Below are positions 25,236 through 37,786 of a stretch of DNA of 64,000 nucleotides, piece after piece (positions within the stretch are counted from its first letter, which is position 1; every line of letters starts with the position of its first letter). The notes beneath the pieces were generated by a model, which was not told the DNA's origin, did no database searches, and saw nothing but the letters and a program-made list of their open reading frames with translations. The stretch is from assembly GCA_905250025.1 (NCBI GenBank), contig CAJNOJ010000176.1:124001-188000 (forward strand). The letters are read 5' to 3'. This DNA is from Adineta ricciae (Eukaryota; Rotifera; Eurotatoria; Adinetida; Adinetidae). The translations under genes and the position numbers were made by a program.

Positions 25236-26197
25236 TTAAGGCAAAACGGGTACTGGACGTTCAAGATAGCGATTAGATGGTGGACATTGTGAGATTGCTT
25301 TGCGCATATTACCACCTTGGCTTTTTTCCAGAACATCGATACCATCGTATCGCACTTTGGGCACAGCACGAGCTGATTGAGGAAGTTTTCCGTATTCGTT
25401 GAGAAGTTTATCGACGTGACGACCGAGCCCGGCGTCATAATTTAGTTGAGCTTGTTCACCTTTAACATGAGGATCAGCTGTTCGTGGTCGATAGTCGGCT
25501 TTATGTTCGAGAATTTGCGAGTCACCGTAACCTTTTTGAAGATTATTTTCAGCAGCGAAACCTTTGACGTGTGGTACGGGTCTTGGTGAACGTTCCTCGC
25601 CGCCAGAATTATTCAGAATCGGACCAACGCGACCTTCTTGATGAGAATAGAAAAGATTCGTTGCTAACTAAATAAGAAGACAAACGATGAGATTGATATA
25701 AAATTCTCTTTTACTTCGCCTTGAGTATGTGGCACTGGTTGATCGAGTAATGGTAACTTTCCATAATTATGAAACAATGATTTCATTTGTGTTGAAAGAT
25801 TCTTTTCGTAATTAACACGACCCTCTCGTTTTACACGTAATTGATGATGTGGATCAGGTGGTTGGAGATTCCCATAGATCAAATTCGGTGTTGAACTACG
25901 ATTTCTCGTATAATTTCTCAACGCATCCGGTCCGATTACTTTCGGTCCTGGTGCTTCGAGAGCATTTCGTTCTTGAACATTTGCTTCATTTGTCACTCTC
26001 GGTGTTGCTGGTCTTCGACCTTCAATAGCCCAATCACCGATATTTAACGTTCCACGACTCTTAATATAATTTCGAATGCCTTCTCGATTGACTCGATGTG
26101 GTAAATTATCTTCATAAGTCGGTAACACTGATGTAAAAGTGACTGGTTGAGATGGAAGCACCCAATTAGCTGATTCGGAAGACAAGTCTGGCTCCAT
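25236..26197 (-). CDS. Uncharacterised protein with repeated NYGKLP-type motifs
   Basis: Two exons: start ATG at 26195-26197, one short intron near 25670-25713 (GTAAAA to TTTAG), stop TAA at 25236-25238. The product is about 300 residues, basic, Pro/Asn-rich, without signal peptide or membrane segment. A module occurs at least twice: VKREG..NY....L followed by SLFHNYGKLP, and VKGEQAQLNY..GLG followed by KLLNEYGKLP. Each is followed by a PVPH or AVPK element. Short Pro/Gly/Tyr modules of this kind occur in axoneme or microtubule-lumen proteins; that is inference only. It follows the coiled-coil gene on the same strand. Confidence 0.65.
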
Positions 26198-27365
26198 AAC
26201 AGATTTGAAATGTCAAAATCGACAATCAATATTGATTTTTTTTCTTCTCCTCTATTCAATCAAGTTGCCGTTCACTTTTTCTCGTTGCGTTACTCATCGA
26301 CATATTTCATATTCCAGTTGCTAAGCAATGTCCAAAATTTCCGATTAAACATCCGAGCTTTTTCAGATATTTTTCTTCATAAAAAAAGCATTTTTTATTT
26401 CTCAAACAAACCGAGTTTTTTTGCGACATCTGAAGAATTATATTCCACATAGATAATATTGTCGCCACTTCCTATTGGCTGGTAACTCATTCGCATATTT
26501 ATTCTACATATAAGTATTAGTAAATAATACACAAAATCCATCGTTGTCAATTCGTTTTTTCAAGTACATTTTCTTCCGAATAATAACCCTTGGTCGATAT
26601 GAATCTACCTTTGACTTTCAACCGAGTAAACTTTGTTTTCTAGTCATCCTCTTGATAAAACTCGAGTGTTGATCATGTGCCGAAACTATGATGTAATTAA
26701 TCGAGTTTGTCGCCCGAGGTTTTCCATTTCGTACTTGAGTTAGTTAAGATATTATTATTTCTCTTCGTCTTTTTCCTCCCATTTATCACATTCGACATTC
26801 TTCGAGAAGATCTTTACTTTAATAATTCTTTTTTTTCTCTCTGTTCGTTCGATGAAAGACGCGTTCATCCACGCGTCAAAACACCTTGTTGCGCTTATTT
26901 CACGAATTTCTTCATATAGTTTTCAATTGCAAACTGTTCAAGTTGATAAAATTGGTCATGAGAAGAAGTGTGTCGATTACGTTCTTTTTCTCTCACTCCT
27001 TCTCCTTTCATGTAACTTCTATTAAGAAGAAGAAGGCGAGTTATGCTTCGACTTTCGGTACTTAATAAGAAAACATCGACATGCCGTTTTACCAGTATGA
27101 AGAAGAACAACGAGAGAGACAGGGAGAGAGAGAGAAAATAGAGCGAAGAATACTCCGTCCGCCGTGATGTCATGCTCGTATGTCGCTCGAAAAAAATCAT
27201 TTTTTTCTCATTCTTCGTTTCATAACCCGACGACGATAGTATCAATTAAGTTTTACCAGTAACTATTCCAGAAGATCATTTCTTCCTTTTTCCTTTTGAT
27301 CAAAACCCAATGATTCATTTGTCTTTCTGGGAGTATTTCAGATTCTCGAAGAAATTTACTCGACA
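26198..27365. other. Divergent intergenic region with simple repeats
   Basis: Spacer between two diverging genes. It contains GAGA-type simple sequence around 27110-27140 and poly-T runs. Small open frames here are low-complexity or overlap simple repeats. A gtatttcag acceptor-like site ends at 27341, just upstream of the reticulon start. Confidence 0.5.
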
Positions 27366-29104
27366 ATGGACGCGCAAAGTACCGATTTTGACCTAATGAC
27401 GGATCAAGTGGAAGGAGTTGGACATGAGGAAATAGTTCCACCACGCTACGATCCAGATGAGACACCAGCTATTAATTCGACAAATCCAGATTTCATTCCA
27501 CCGCCGATCACGCCTTCTCATCAAACGGATATCACAAATCCGGTTGTTGATACACTTAATAAAGGCAAAACGGAATTAAAAAGAGGTCAACAACAAGCAG
27601 AAGACATTATTACAAAGACAAAGAAGATTATAAAACAACATTGTAAGTTCTTTTTCAACGAGTGATAATCATCTCATGTTTTCCAGTCACATCCTCACTT
27701 CTTTTCTCACCCCGTTGCGATATGAAAATTAACTTGGGGAAATCGATTTCTATGGACAAGAATTAACCTTGACAAAACGGTTTTTTCCTCCTCCTTCGAA
27801 TTATCTTTCATATACTTTCATTCTTTAATCTGTGTGGTTTGTTGCTCGTCGTCTATTGACTTCATTTCCATACATAAAAATCTGATTTAACCAATCTGTA
27901 GTTTATTCTGTAATAGCAGAAACACATTAGCATTTCTGTTCTGCTCTTCGTTCTTTTTTGCAAACAAGTGACAGATCCTCTGTATATATAAATAAGCGCG
28001 TGCCTATTCATGACGGTTTCCCTTTGGTAATTCCTTCATCAGCATCACCGGTCGCCAATGCTCATAGGAAGAAGAACAAGAAGAAAAAAAAAGGCCATGG
28101 AACGATGATGATGGATGTACTTCGGTCTAGATCTATTCATCGTGGGTTTTTTTTTCTTCTTTTTTTTTCTCTCCACTGGAATATTGTGACGAATAGAAAG
28201 GAAAAGAAAGGAAACTCACGAGATTAGATTTTCTTGTTGGCAGACGACCAAGTTTTCTTTTTTCTTCTTAGGGGATCATACTCGACATTCACTTATTCAA
28301 ATACAAAAAAAAGTCAGGGAAACGATGCCCACCCAAGGTAGTGATCTCATTTACTGGCGTAAACCAATTCAATCCGGCATTGTCTTTGGTGTTTCCTTAT
28401 CCGTTATCATAACATTTATGTTCCTATCATCATTGGCTGCGATTTCATTCTGGTCATTGGCATTTCTTCTCATCGTTGGTCTTTACAAAATGTATAACTA
28501 TCTTATGGCAACGTTCGTCGGCCGAATTCAAGATGATAAGTTTGAGTAAGAGAAATGACCTTGTTGTGTTGATATGACCAATTGATGTTTTAGAGCGATT
28601 TTTTCACCTGATGTAAGCATTTCTGAACGACGAGCTCAAGAAATTGCTCATTCGATTCGTATTAATGGTACTCATCTTTTACAACACGCACGCGATCTTT
28701 TCTTATGGAAGAATTTGACAAATTCAGTTCTTGTAAGTCGATCGAAGCCAACGTCTTTCTATTTTGATTGGTTTTCTTTTAGTTTGGTCTTGTGCTCTTC
28801 GTCTTTTTCTACATTGGCCTCTCGATGAACGCGTTAACATTCGTTCTGATTGGTTTAATATTCGGATTCACTGTACCGAAAATTTATCAAGTATATCAGG
28901 TATGTTTGTGATAAAAACTTCTTTTTTCTTGAATTATTTATTCGATTTGTCCAGGTTCCAATCGATCGTGTTGCTAAACAAGTTCTCGATCAAATCAATC
29001 AGCTTTTGGCCAAGTAAGTTCTTTGTTTCTCATCGTTGAGTAATGCTTCAATGTCGTATTGTAGAATTACATCGAAATTACCAAACAAAGCCAAAAAGGC
29101 TTAA
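27366..29104 (+). CDS. Reticulon
   Basis: ER-tubule-shaping membrane protein. Six exons join cleanly: 27366-27642, 28272-28545, 28594-28732, 28783-28899, 28955-29013 and 29065-29104, giving 301 residues. Exon 1 codes for an acidic, Pro-rich cytosolic N-terminus. From exon 2 on the reticulon-homology domain begins with DLIYWRKPIQSGIVFG and contains two long hydrophobic hairpins (about 28370-28520 and 28780-28900). The end is the typical PKIYQVYQ, IDRVAKQVLDQI and a Lys-rich KAKKA tail resembling an ER-retrieval signal. Intron 1 is long (629 bp) while the others are 46-55 bp. An ATG at 28325 could give a short isoform. The AG at 27340-27341 before the ATG may be a trans-splice acceptor. Confidence 0.92.
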
Positions 29105-29683
29105 GCAACGACTTGACCAAATGCGTTTATTTTACTCATTGATGTTCAATCAACTTATCATCTTTTTTTTGTAGACAATTTATGTTAACATTGTTTATTT
29201 TATTCTTGAACAAAAAAAGTGGAATGATACATTAGATATTCTCTTTCTCTCTTTTTCTTTTTGCTCTACATATGCTTTTACGTGTGTACACGTGTTGATC
29301 GATTATGAAACTCCAGGCATGGAATGCGTTCTTCTCGTTTACTACTTTTATACTATTTCTGTTGTGTGTATGTGTGTGTATATTCGTTTATCTTCGTATT
29401 GTCATTGTCAATAATACAAATAAGACACATCTTTACAAGCAGATTCGACATTAAATATTCGTTGAACTCATCAACGTGCAAAGTGATCAAATAATCTCTC
29501 TCCTTTCCATCGTGTATTCACGTCTATTTTTTTTTATATATCATTTTTCTTCATAACAACCAATAAAGATCACTTCCAGTTCTTTTTTCTATCAAAAAAA
29601 AAATAACGTAGAAATGTCTCGACTTAAAAGCCATATACTTTCATTTCCTATTCTAGTTAACTTTATTAAAAAAAACACCGAAA
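29105..29683. other. Intergenic spacer, reticulon to ASPG
   Basis: About 580 bp, AT-rich, with TG and T-rich runs and AATAAA near 29562. An AG following TTCCTATTCT lies at 29655-29656, 27 bp before the ASPG start. No gene seen. Confidence 0.5.
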
Positions 29684-32189
29684 ATGTCTGCCGAGCCGAT
29701 TGTCGATACACCTTCATCTACAAATGAAAGACGTTCATCGGATGATGTACTCTTAAAACATGTTACATTATTAAATGCTCAAACTCAAAAGACATTGTCA
29801 AAACTAACGATACCCAAAGTGCTCGTGCTCTACACAGGTTTGGATAAGAAGAGTCATTTGAGAACTAATCATGATGCATTTTGTCGTTTAGGTGGAACAA
29901 TCGGAATGAAAATTGTTCGAAAAGCATATGAACCTGTTAGTAATTACTTACCTGATGCACTGCGCGGAATGAATATCATGCATAATGTACAATTTGCTGA
30001 GACAATGAGTGGAATTGACGTGGGAAAATCATTCCTTTATCTACCGTAAAGGATCTTTTTTTCAGTAAAAACAAAACTTTTTAATTATTTATTTTAGATT
30101 AGCAAATGAAGAATGTATCGCTTATTATGTTAAAGAATATGTTCCTTTACTCGACTCAACGAACATGACATTTGACAATTATATTCATATTGCATTGGAT
30201 ATAAAAGTAATTATTCGAAATGGAGAAAAGGATCAAGTTCATCGAAGTTTGTCTATTCCCTTTAGGAAGTCTACGATCTATTTGATGGATTTGTCAGTAA
30301 GTTAATCTGACAGTCTTGCAATGAGAAGAACTTATCTTATTCTTTGTTTATAGTTCTTCATGGTGTATGTATTGTGTTGAAAGAAAGGAAATTATAATGA
30401 CTGTTTTTCAATTAGACGGATACGATGAGTTACACAGCCGCTGCTCTTTCCTTTATGTTGGAAAATCTTTCCAAACCGGTGGTGTTGACGGGATCACAAG
30501 TAGTTTAAGCGAACGAAATGGAATTGAAGGAAATGTATGGTTTCGATTTAGATCCCAATCTTTGAAACAAGGAGTGATGGTCGAGATAATCTTATTGGGA
30601 GTTTATTGTTAGCTGGACAATATCGTATTCCTGAAGTTTGTTTTGACTAAGAGGAAAACTGGTGTACAAGTTGGTATTTTCAGGTAACAGTTTACTTTCG
30701 AAATCGACTCTATCGTGGTAATCGTGTAACAAAAAGTGATTGCGAAGATCTAAATGCATTCGAATCACATAATTTTCCGACTTTGGCTGAATTTCGCACC
30801 AAAGTTCAAGGTAAATCTTTCAAACACGTACTGCCTCCTCTCTAACGAACTTTCTTTTTTTTTGTAGTTAAATGGGATTTAGTATTCGATCGCTCTGCAG
30901 ACGGTCCATTTAATGTTCATACAAATTTAAATCGGAATGTTTCACTTCTACGTCTGTTTCCCGGTATAACGTATTTAACTATGCGACAGTTTCTTGAACC
31001 ACCGATTCAAGGAGTTGTCTTACAAACGTACGGAGCGGGAAATATTCCAACCAATCGAGCGGATCTAGTCGAAGAATTACGAAAAGCAACGGAACGTGAT
31101 GTTCTCATTGTTAATTGCACGCAATGTGCAAAAGGCAGTGTTTACTATGTATACGAAAGTGCGACGGCATTACAAAAGGTTGGAGTTTGCTCAGGTTCAG
31201 ATATGACTGTAGAAGCCGCACTAATGAAGGTAAAAGTACGCGAAATTACTATTTAGAAATGAGTAGCAATGTTCATTTCAGTTAGCTTATGTTCTTGGAA
31301 AATATTCATCGGATATGAAATTGATGAAAGAGAAAATGGCTCAGAATTTACGAGGAGAAATGTCGGTCAGTTCGAATCAGACAGACGTTCCAGCGTTAAG
31401 CATCAATTGGTTATTAGATGAAGCAATCATCAGAACAGATGAGGTAAGAATCGATCGTTTTGTTAGAAAACAGAAAGTCTCGTTTATTTTCAAAGGAATC
31501 AATACGATTTCGTCGATCATTGGTCCCTTGGATTGTTTCGTCATGTGCACAAACGGATGACATCAAGACTCTTCAGAAACTTCAACAGTCTCAAAATAGT
31601 GTTGATTTCAATATATTCTTTCCTAGTGGTTCAATGCCGCTTCACGTTTGTGCGAAACACAATGCGATTCAATGTGCTGAATTATTTCTTCATGTTGCGG
31701 CTACAAGTGATCATCCGATCGTTAATGAAGTTGATCACGTCGGTATAACACCACTTTTCTATGCTATTTTGCGAGAAAATGAAACGATGATCGAATTATT
31801 GGTATCGCATGGAGCGAAATTGAGTGCGACACTAAAACCCAGCGAGATTGGGATGTACTTATGTAATTGTGTCAAAAATAACCAATTGAATCGATTAAAA
31901 GCATGGCACAAAGCAGGCGCTGATCTCGATCAGGCGGATTATGACGGTCGAACACCGCTTCTAATCGTAAAATCACCTATTTCTATCGACAGACATTTCA
32001 TTTTCGATTTGAATTTAGGCAGTCAATCATAATGCAATTGATTGTCTTCGTTATTTACTCGAGAATGGCAAAGTCGATGTCTCATGGGCTGATAATCGTG
32101 GCTTAACACCCATTCAAATCGCTAAACATCGAGGTTTCGATAGTATTATCCAATTACTCTCGTCGTATACATCTGAGCAATCAAAATAA
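29684..32189 (+). CDS. ASPG: Ankyrin-repeat L-asparaginase / 60-kDa lysophospholipase (ASPG)
   Basis: Cytosolic type-I-like L-asparaginase with C-terminal ankyrin repeats; human ASPG also has lysophospholipase and PAF-acetylhydrolase activity. Twelve exons join to 639 residues: 29684-29837, 29892-30045, 30098-30206, 30266-30296, 30354-30364, 30416-30499, 30552-30635, 30684-30810, 30868-31229, 31282-31443, 31496-31966 and 32019-32189. The two catalytic threonine motifs are visible after splicing: LYTGGTIGM (split by intron 1) and [13 protein letters not shown] (split by intron 5). Further family marks are [17 protein letters not shown] and [13 protein letters not shown]. Ankyrin-type repeats follow from about 31600 ([40 protein letters not shown]). 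Exon 5 is only 11 nt. No missing catalytic residue was seen. Confidence 0.93.
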
Positions 32190-32827
32190 ATGCTTTCCTA
32201 ATCTTATCCCGCTGACAATCCTTCACAAATCTCATCTTTCGATGAAATCCACAATTATTTTTCAAATTGTTTTAATGTTCAATATTTTCTCCTCTGGCAT
32301 TTAGTTTTCAATAATAAATATGTTCGAAGAAAAACCTTTTTTCTCCGTTTCTTTCCCACGTGAGAAATCGAATTCGATATCATCTATTCATTCGATCGAG
32401 GGATCATTTTCTCTCTCTCTCCCTCTATCTTTATTCAGTAAGCATATATAGTCGAAAAACGTACGCAGTAGTCTCTTATATGAATGCGTCATCTATTTCT
32501 AGACGTTTCCTTTTTTTTTACATTTTCTCCAGAAGAATTTTTGATGACATGACTTTTTTACTCTTAACTAAATTTGTCTTTTCACTCGATGAATCAAACA
32601 AGACTTTCGACTTAAAAAAAGCTTCTTCCTATTGACTATGGTCCACTTTTTATCTACTTATCTGTATCTTTCGCCGTGTCGTTGGAATTTGGTCTTTAAC
32701 CTACACGTGCACACCGTTTCTCTCGAGATATAAATAGAAGAACACGCAAAGGGATTTTTCTTCATATCGTACTTTGTATAGAATTATAATACTTTCAGAC
32801 CGTTATTCTTTCTTATTCAGTTGAAAA
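32190..32827. other. Intergenic spacer, ASPG to perilipin-like gene
   Basis: About 640 bp, AT-rich, with a CTCTCT run near 32410. AATAAA occurs near 32313. A pyrimidine-rich stretch ending in AG at 32819-32820 lies 7 bp before the next ATG. The open frame at 32360-32635 is low-complexity and not supported. Confidence 0.5.
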
Positions 32828-34240
32828 ATGCTCGGCTTTCAAACACTGACATGTCTTCATGATATCCCAGGTAAAGTCCGATGGAGAAGGAAATTGTCCG
32901 CATTTGGAATCTTTGTGTTTCAGTTGTGCGCTCATCGACTAGTAAACTTCAGGATGCTTATGCTAAAGCTAAGGAAACAAGTGTATTTATTCGGCTTCCA
33001 TGCAATTTAGCCGAAACAGTTGCTGATAAGTCATTACAAATTGCTCTTACTGTTGCGAATCCTCTTGTTAAACCATTAAGTGGACCAGGTAAAAGGAAAC
33101 TATTTATAATTTCATAAGAAAGTGCCAACAAATGTTCTAGTTCGTGTCATTGATGATTTTGCTGTGAAGAAAATTCGCCAGATTGAATCGAAATATCCCG
33201 CTATCAATACACCAACAAAAGAAGTGGTCAACTCATTTAAAGATTCAACTGCATCGACAATTCAACATGGCAAAGAGACTGTAGGAAGAATTTTCCATAA
33301 AGAAATGTTGTACAAAGTCGTTTTTAGGTTTCAAACGTTGCATCAGCGACAGTGAATAAGGCATCGAACGTAGCAGATTCGGTTTTATCATTAGTTCAAG
33401 GACGCGATACGAAAACTTCCCAAGGAGTTGTTCGACGAGTGTTCTCACCAATTGGTTCATTGTATAATCAAGTCTTTCAGACGGTTCGCTCATCATTATT
33501 ATGGTTCAGAATGTTGGTAGTTTTCTTTTTACTTAAACTCAAACAAATCAATGATATTGTTCTTCGTAAAATACCACAAAAACCATTTGTAACTGTATTT
33601 GTCCAACGCTTCTTCATTTTCGTCGGCATTTTCTTGGATTATTTTATCGGCCGCATTCAACTCGACGATCGAACATTAGCTGAATTGAAAAAAACTAAAC
33701 AACAAGCACAATTCAGCCAACAATCCTATACCAACCGGTAAGTTCTTTCCACTAAGCCTTCCCCACATAAACTCTTCTCCTTAATGTTTCAGACAAAGTA
33801 TCAAACCCGAACCATTAATGACAACTCGTCAAAGTATAAAAACCGATCCATCGATCGCAACCCGTCAAAGTGTTTTCGTTGCTCAACAAGAAACCACAGT
33901 CACTCGCACAAGTCAAGTCAACGGTTTTGCCGCAACTCAACCAGATTACTCAAATATGAGTGATAAAGACGAATTATACGCACGTTTAGCAGCTGCAAAC
34001 GAATATATCGTTGAAGATGCTTATACGACTGAACCGATTGACCTTGTTGCCAATGGTGATATTGCTCAATTACATAAACAATTGAAACCAACTGATGTTG
34101 AACTTCTCTATACTCGATTACCTACGGATGTTGTACCTATGTCCGAGAATCAAGAGCCATTAACTGCAGACCAACAAACACTTCATGCAAGAATAATTGC
34201 TGCTGAATTAGAACAACAAGGTTATCGAGATGAACAGTAA
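32828..34240 (+). CDS. Perilipin-like lipid-droplet protein
   Basis: Five exons: 32828-32870, 32924-33088, 33141-33280, 33328-33737 and 33793-34240, giving 401 residues. The N-terminal half has the PAT-family layout: a short start, a helix with DAYAKAKETS, then ADKSLQIALTVANPLVKPL and a KKIRQIESKYPAINTPTKEV segment. That segment resembles the L..LE..LP.L..P...V element of perilipins. An amphipathic and partly hydrophobic stretch follows (LLWFRMLVVFFLLKL and FIFVGIFLDYFIG). The C-terminal exon is hydrophilic, with a repeated (M/I)TTRQS/ATRQS element. Perilipins coat lipid droplets and regulate lipase access. Family call rests on motif order recalled from PLIN proteins and is fairly, not fully, secure. 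Confidence 0.7.
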
Positions 34241-34552
34241 ATGAATATCGATTTTTAAAAGTCATTGTTATGTTTTTTCTTGTCTTCTTGATTGACCAAA
34301 CATTTTCTTTTCATTCTTTTTTATCTTTATTTCGTGTCTATTCTTGTTGATTTTTTTCTTCTATATTTCATCTGATCTATTCATTTACAGTCGACGTTTG
34401 TTCAACAATCGTGACATGTTTCTCTCTGATCATTATTTCTGTTCTTTTCGATAAAACGTGTTAAACACAGTGAATAAGAAGGAGAATTAATAAAACAACA
34501 AGAAGCCAAAAAAGAAAAGAAAAGCTTGCAAAGTTCTTATTTCTTCTTCCAG
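34241..34552. other. Short spacer before PPME1
   Basis: 312 bp of T-rich sequence. It ends in a pyrimidine run and AG directly abutting the PPME1 ATG (34553). AATAAA occurs at about 34490. No gene seen. Confidence 0.5.
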
Positions 34553-35832
34553 ATGTCAAACTTACGTAAACAAATCCTTTCGAAAACTCTTCCGCCGATT
34601 GGACCGAGAAAAGCATCATCAGATGCAACAAAAAAATCTCCATTATCAACTCGCAACTACACCCCGATGAACTGGAACACTTATTTTGATGATAAATATC
34701 ATATCCAAATCGATGACAGCACTTTTTGCGTATATTCACGAAACACAGCTGATCCTTCGGCACCTGTGCTATTCTTTTTACATGGCGGTGGCTTTTCTGG
34801 CTTGAGTTGGGCAGTTCTTTCTAAAGCAGTTACAGATCTCGTTCGATGTCAATGTGTTGCGGTTGATATTCGCGGACATGGTGAAACGAAAACCACCGAT
34901 GAAAATGATTTAAGTATTGAAGTTCTTACGAAAGATATTTCTCAGATTTTACACCATTTGTACAAAGAAGAAAATAAACCACCGATCTTTCTCATCGGAC
35001 ATTCAATGGGTAAGAGAGAGAGAGACAAGCAGTAACATAGACTTGATTTTCAATCGTTTACGTAGGTGGTGCATTGGCTGTTCATGTAGCAAAAGAATGT
35101 CCAACAATGATCGATGCACTTTGTGTTATCGATGTTGTTGAAGGAAGTGCAATGGAGTCACTGAGTTCGATGCAATGTTTTCTTAGTTCAAGACCAAAGC
35201 AATTCTCAACTCCTCAACAAGCTATTGAATATATGGTTCGGAGTGGTCAAGTGCGAAATCTTGACTCTGCTCGTGTTTCTATTATTGGACAAATTCAACC
35301 CATCGATTCAGTAGAGACAACTTCAACGTCAAGTCCAGCATTACCTGTCGTTTCTCATTCATGTGACACTGTTCAAGAAGAGGATGAAGATTCTGAAGGA
35401 AATGAGCCGAAAACTACACAAGCGACATCTTCCGCTTCAGCAATAAGCACTTCGAACGACCCGAAAAAATATACATGGAGAATTGATCTCTCCAAAACCG
35501 AACGATTTTGGCAAGGATGGTTTACCGGTTTGTATGAACACTTTTTTCTTTCCAATTGTAGTATTTTCTTCTGAACAGATTTATCCAAATTATTCTTATC
35601 CTGTGAATGTCCGAAATTGCTTCTCCTAGCCGGTGTTGATCGTCTTGATCGTGATCTAACCGTCGGTCAAATGCAAGGTAAATTTCAAATGCATATCGTT
35701 CCAAAAAGTGGCCACGCCGTTCATGAAGATGCTCCAGAGCAAGTCGCTGAATGTATTGCTTCTTTTCTTGTCCGACACAAACTAGTTCAACCGGTCGACG
35801 AAAGTTTTCACGGAACATTACCCGGATGTTGA
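34553..35832 (+). CDS. PPME1: Protein phosphatase methylesterase 1 (PPME1)
   Basis: Alpha/beta hydrolase that removes the C-terminal methyl ester from the PP2A catalytic subunit. Three exons (34553-35009, 35066-35527, 35579-35832) give 390 residues, close to the human 386. Catalytic triad visible: Ser151 in GHSMGG (split by intron 1), Asp175 in VIDVVEG and His352 in SGHAVHEDAP. Other family hallmarks are LFFLHGGGFSGLSW, DIRGHGET and LLLLAGVDRLDRDLT with GQMQGKFQM after it. An acidic/Ser-rich insert (about residues 230-270) sits where the human protein also has a variable loop. The ATG follows directly after a CAG acceptor-like site, a probable trans-splice point. Confidence 0.95.
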
Positions 35833-36464
35833 TTTCGACAAATTTTTTTCTTTGTTATTTGCACGCATTTCGACATTGTATAGACATTTTGTTCGTCACG
35901 AACACAAAAATAATTTTCTCAAATAAAAAAGGAAGAATCTCTTCGCAGCTTTGCAAACAATGTGCACGCGTCTACCGTCAATTCAAACGTCAGGAGTACT
36001 TCAACTCATCCAACATCTCTCTACACGTTTCTTTCTCTTATGTTCTGATTGCCATAAGGTAAAACAAATATAACAAAAGAAGCAAAAAACCAGCAGAAAT
36101 GTTTAATTTTCTTTCCTGACCGAACCGACAGAAATTGAAGCATTTTTTTCATTCAATTACATCTTTTTCTCGCATAACACTCTTAAATATTACTTTTTTC
36201 CCTTCATCAAGCAAGTAAACAGTTTTCTAACATTTGTGTTTTATAGCTTTAAAAAAAATTCGTTGTCATTTGTGTTCATAATCACCAAGTTACCATGACG
36301 AAACGTAAGAAAAAACAACTTCTTTCTGTTTGACAGTTACGTCAGAATTGTAATTCGAACGAACATGAATTTGAAAGAGAATGTCTTTTCATATTTATCT
36401 TTCCCCTTCGATTTCGCTTAGATCGTCAAATTTAATTGTGAATTACGTATAATTTGTTTGAACG
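35833..36464. other. Intergenic spacer, PPME1 to FUT8-like gene
   Basis: About 630 bp, AT-rich, AATAAA near 35922. No supported gene. A TTCGCTTAG acceptor-like site ends at 36421, 43 bp before the next ATG. Confidence 0.5.
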
Positions 36465-37786
36465 ATGGTTTCGAAACTCGTTCGATTGACTATTCTGTTG
36501 ACGAGTACAGTTTTTGCATTTACCCTTGTTGTTCTACTTGGTTCGAATTTATATCGAAAGAAAGAAATCGTTCGTGTTATTCAACCATCCGCAGCAGCCA
36601 AGTTAGGTCCCGAATTACAATCAATGAAAGAGGACAGTGTACAGTCATTTCCAGTCGCGTACAATTCGACTCATCTTTGGTCAATGCGTGTCGCAGATAA
36701 AGAACATTATCGAATTGTTAACCTTGTTCCATGTCGGGACGTGTTTTATCATGCTCATCGTGGTACTGGAATAAACGAGACTATGAACCATTGTAATGAG
36801 AAAACTCGAGAAGAATTTTCAGTTGAATCAACATTACAAGCGCAACAGTGGATATTCAATCATCAAAATCCAATGAACTGTCAGAATAAACGATTTGCCA
36901 TTATACATAAATATGCTTGGTCTGGATTTGGATCGACTATACATCAAATTGTATGGGCATTGGCGACAGCTATAGGTAACGATCGAATTGCTGTTTATCA
37001 AAAGCCAGGAGGTTGGGTAAGAGAAGACTAAACAGATTGATTTCTATCTTTCTTCTCATTTAGCAATACGGTAGCTGTGAATGGAGTAATCCTGATTGTT
37101 TGTTTCTTCCAATTAGTAATTGTTCCGTTCCTACGCAAATCGATGGCACGCAAGTAATCCGTCTCGCAGCTGATATCGATCACTGGTATCGACCAGCTTA
37201 TCCATCCGTATTCCAAAAACGTTCTTTCAATTGGTATCGTTCTCAACTGTTATTCTATCTGATGCGATTCAATGCTAAGATATTAGCACATATCCAAAAC
37301 ACTGTTGCTCGAGATTTCGTTCCGCCATCGATCGATTTTCATCGTCCATACATTGCTATTTATATTCGTCGATCGGATAAAGTGAATAGGGAAATGGGAC
37401 GAGCTTTTACTCTACAGGAATATTTCGATTTATTCAATGCGGATGCTCGTCGAGCTCAAATCTCTACAGTTTATATCAACTCCGAAGACGACAGTGTGTT
37501 CAGCGAATTTGAAACGGTAAACAAGAAATACGGAGGATATTATAAATTAATCCGAATCAAAGCAGAGAAAAATATCGTCTTCATGACATTGATGGGTATG
37601 GACACGAACCAACGTGGAAAGATCGTTTTAGAATTTCTCACTGATCTCTACATTGAAGCGAATGCTGATTTACATTCAGGAACATTAACATCGAACTGGT
37701 GTCGATTAGTTGATGAAATGCGATTTGTACTTGGGAAAATGTTACCGTTTTACACTCCTGAACATATATATCACAGTGATGTGTAA
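36465..37786 (+). CDS. Alpha-1,6-fucosyltransferase-like (FUT8/GT23 family)
   Basis: Golgi type-II glycosyltransferase-like protein of 424 residues from two exons (36465-37016 and 37064-37786, intron 47 bp). A cytosolic stub and one signal-anchor helix (LTILLTSTVFAFTLVVLLG) lead to a lumenal catalytic region. GT23 marks visible are IAIYIRRSDKVNREMG (the H/IRRTDK donor-binding motif), VYINSEDDSVFSEF (the SDD motif region) and SGTLTSNWCRL (the S-x-C motif). The family transfers fucose from GDP-fucose to the innermost GlcNAc of N-glycans. It is shorter than vertebrate FUT8 (about 575) and lacks the N-terminal coiled coil and the C-terminal SH3 domain. Acceptor specificity is therefore uncertain. 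Confidence 0.82.

Noticed and set aside
26895-27245. 116-codon minus-strand frame with a long Leu-Ser run
   Set aside because: Driven by GAGA/CTCT simple sequence; no domain and no splice context.
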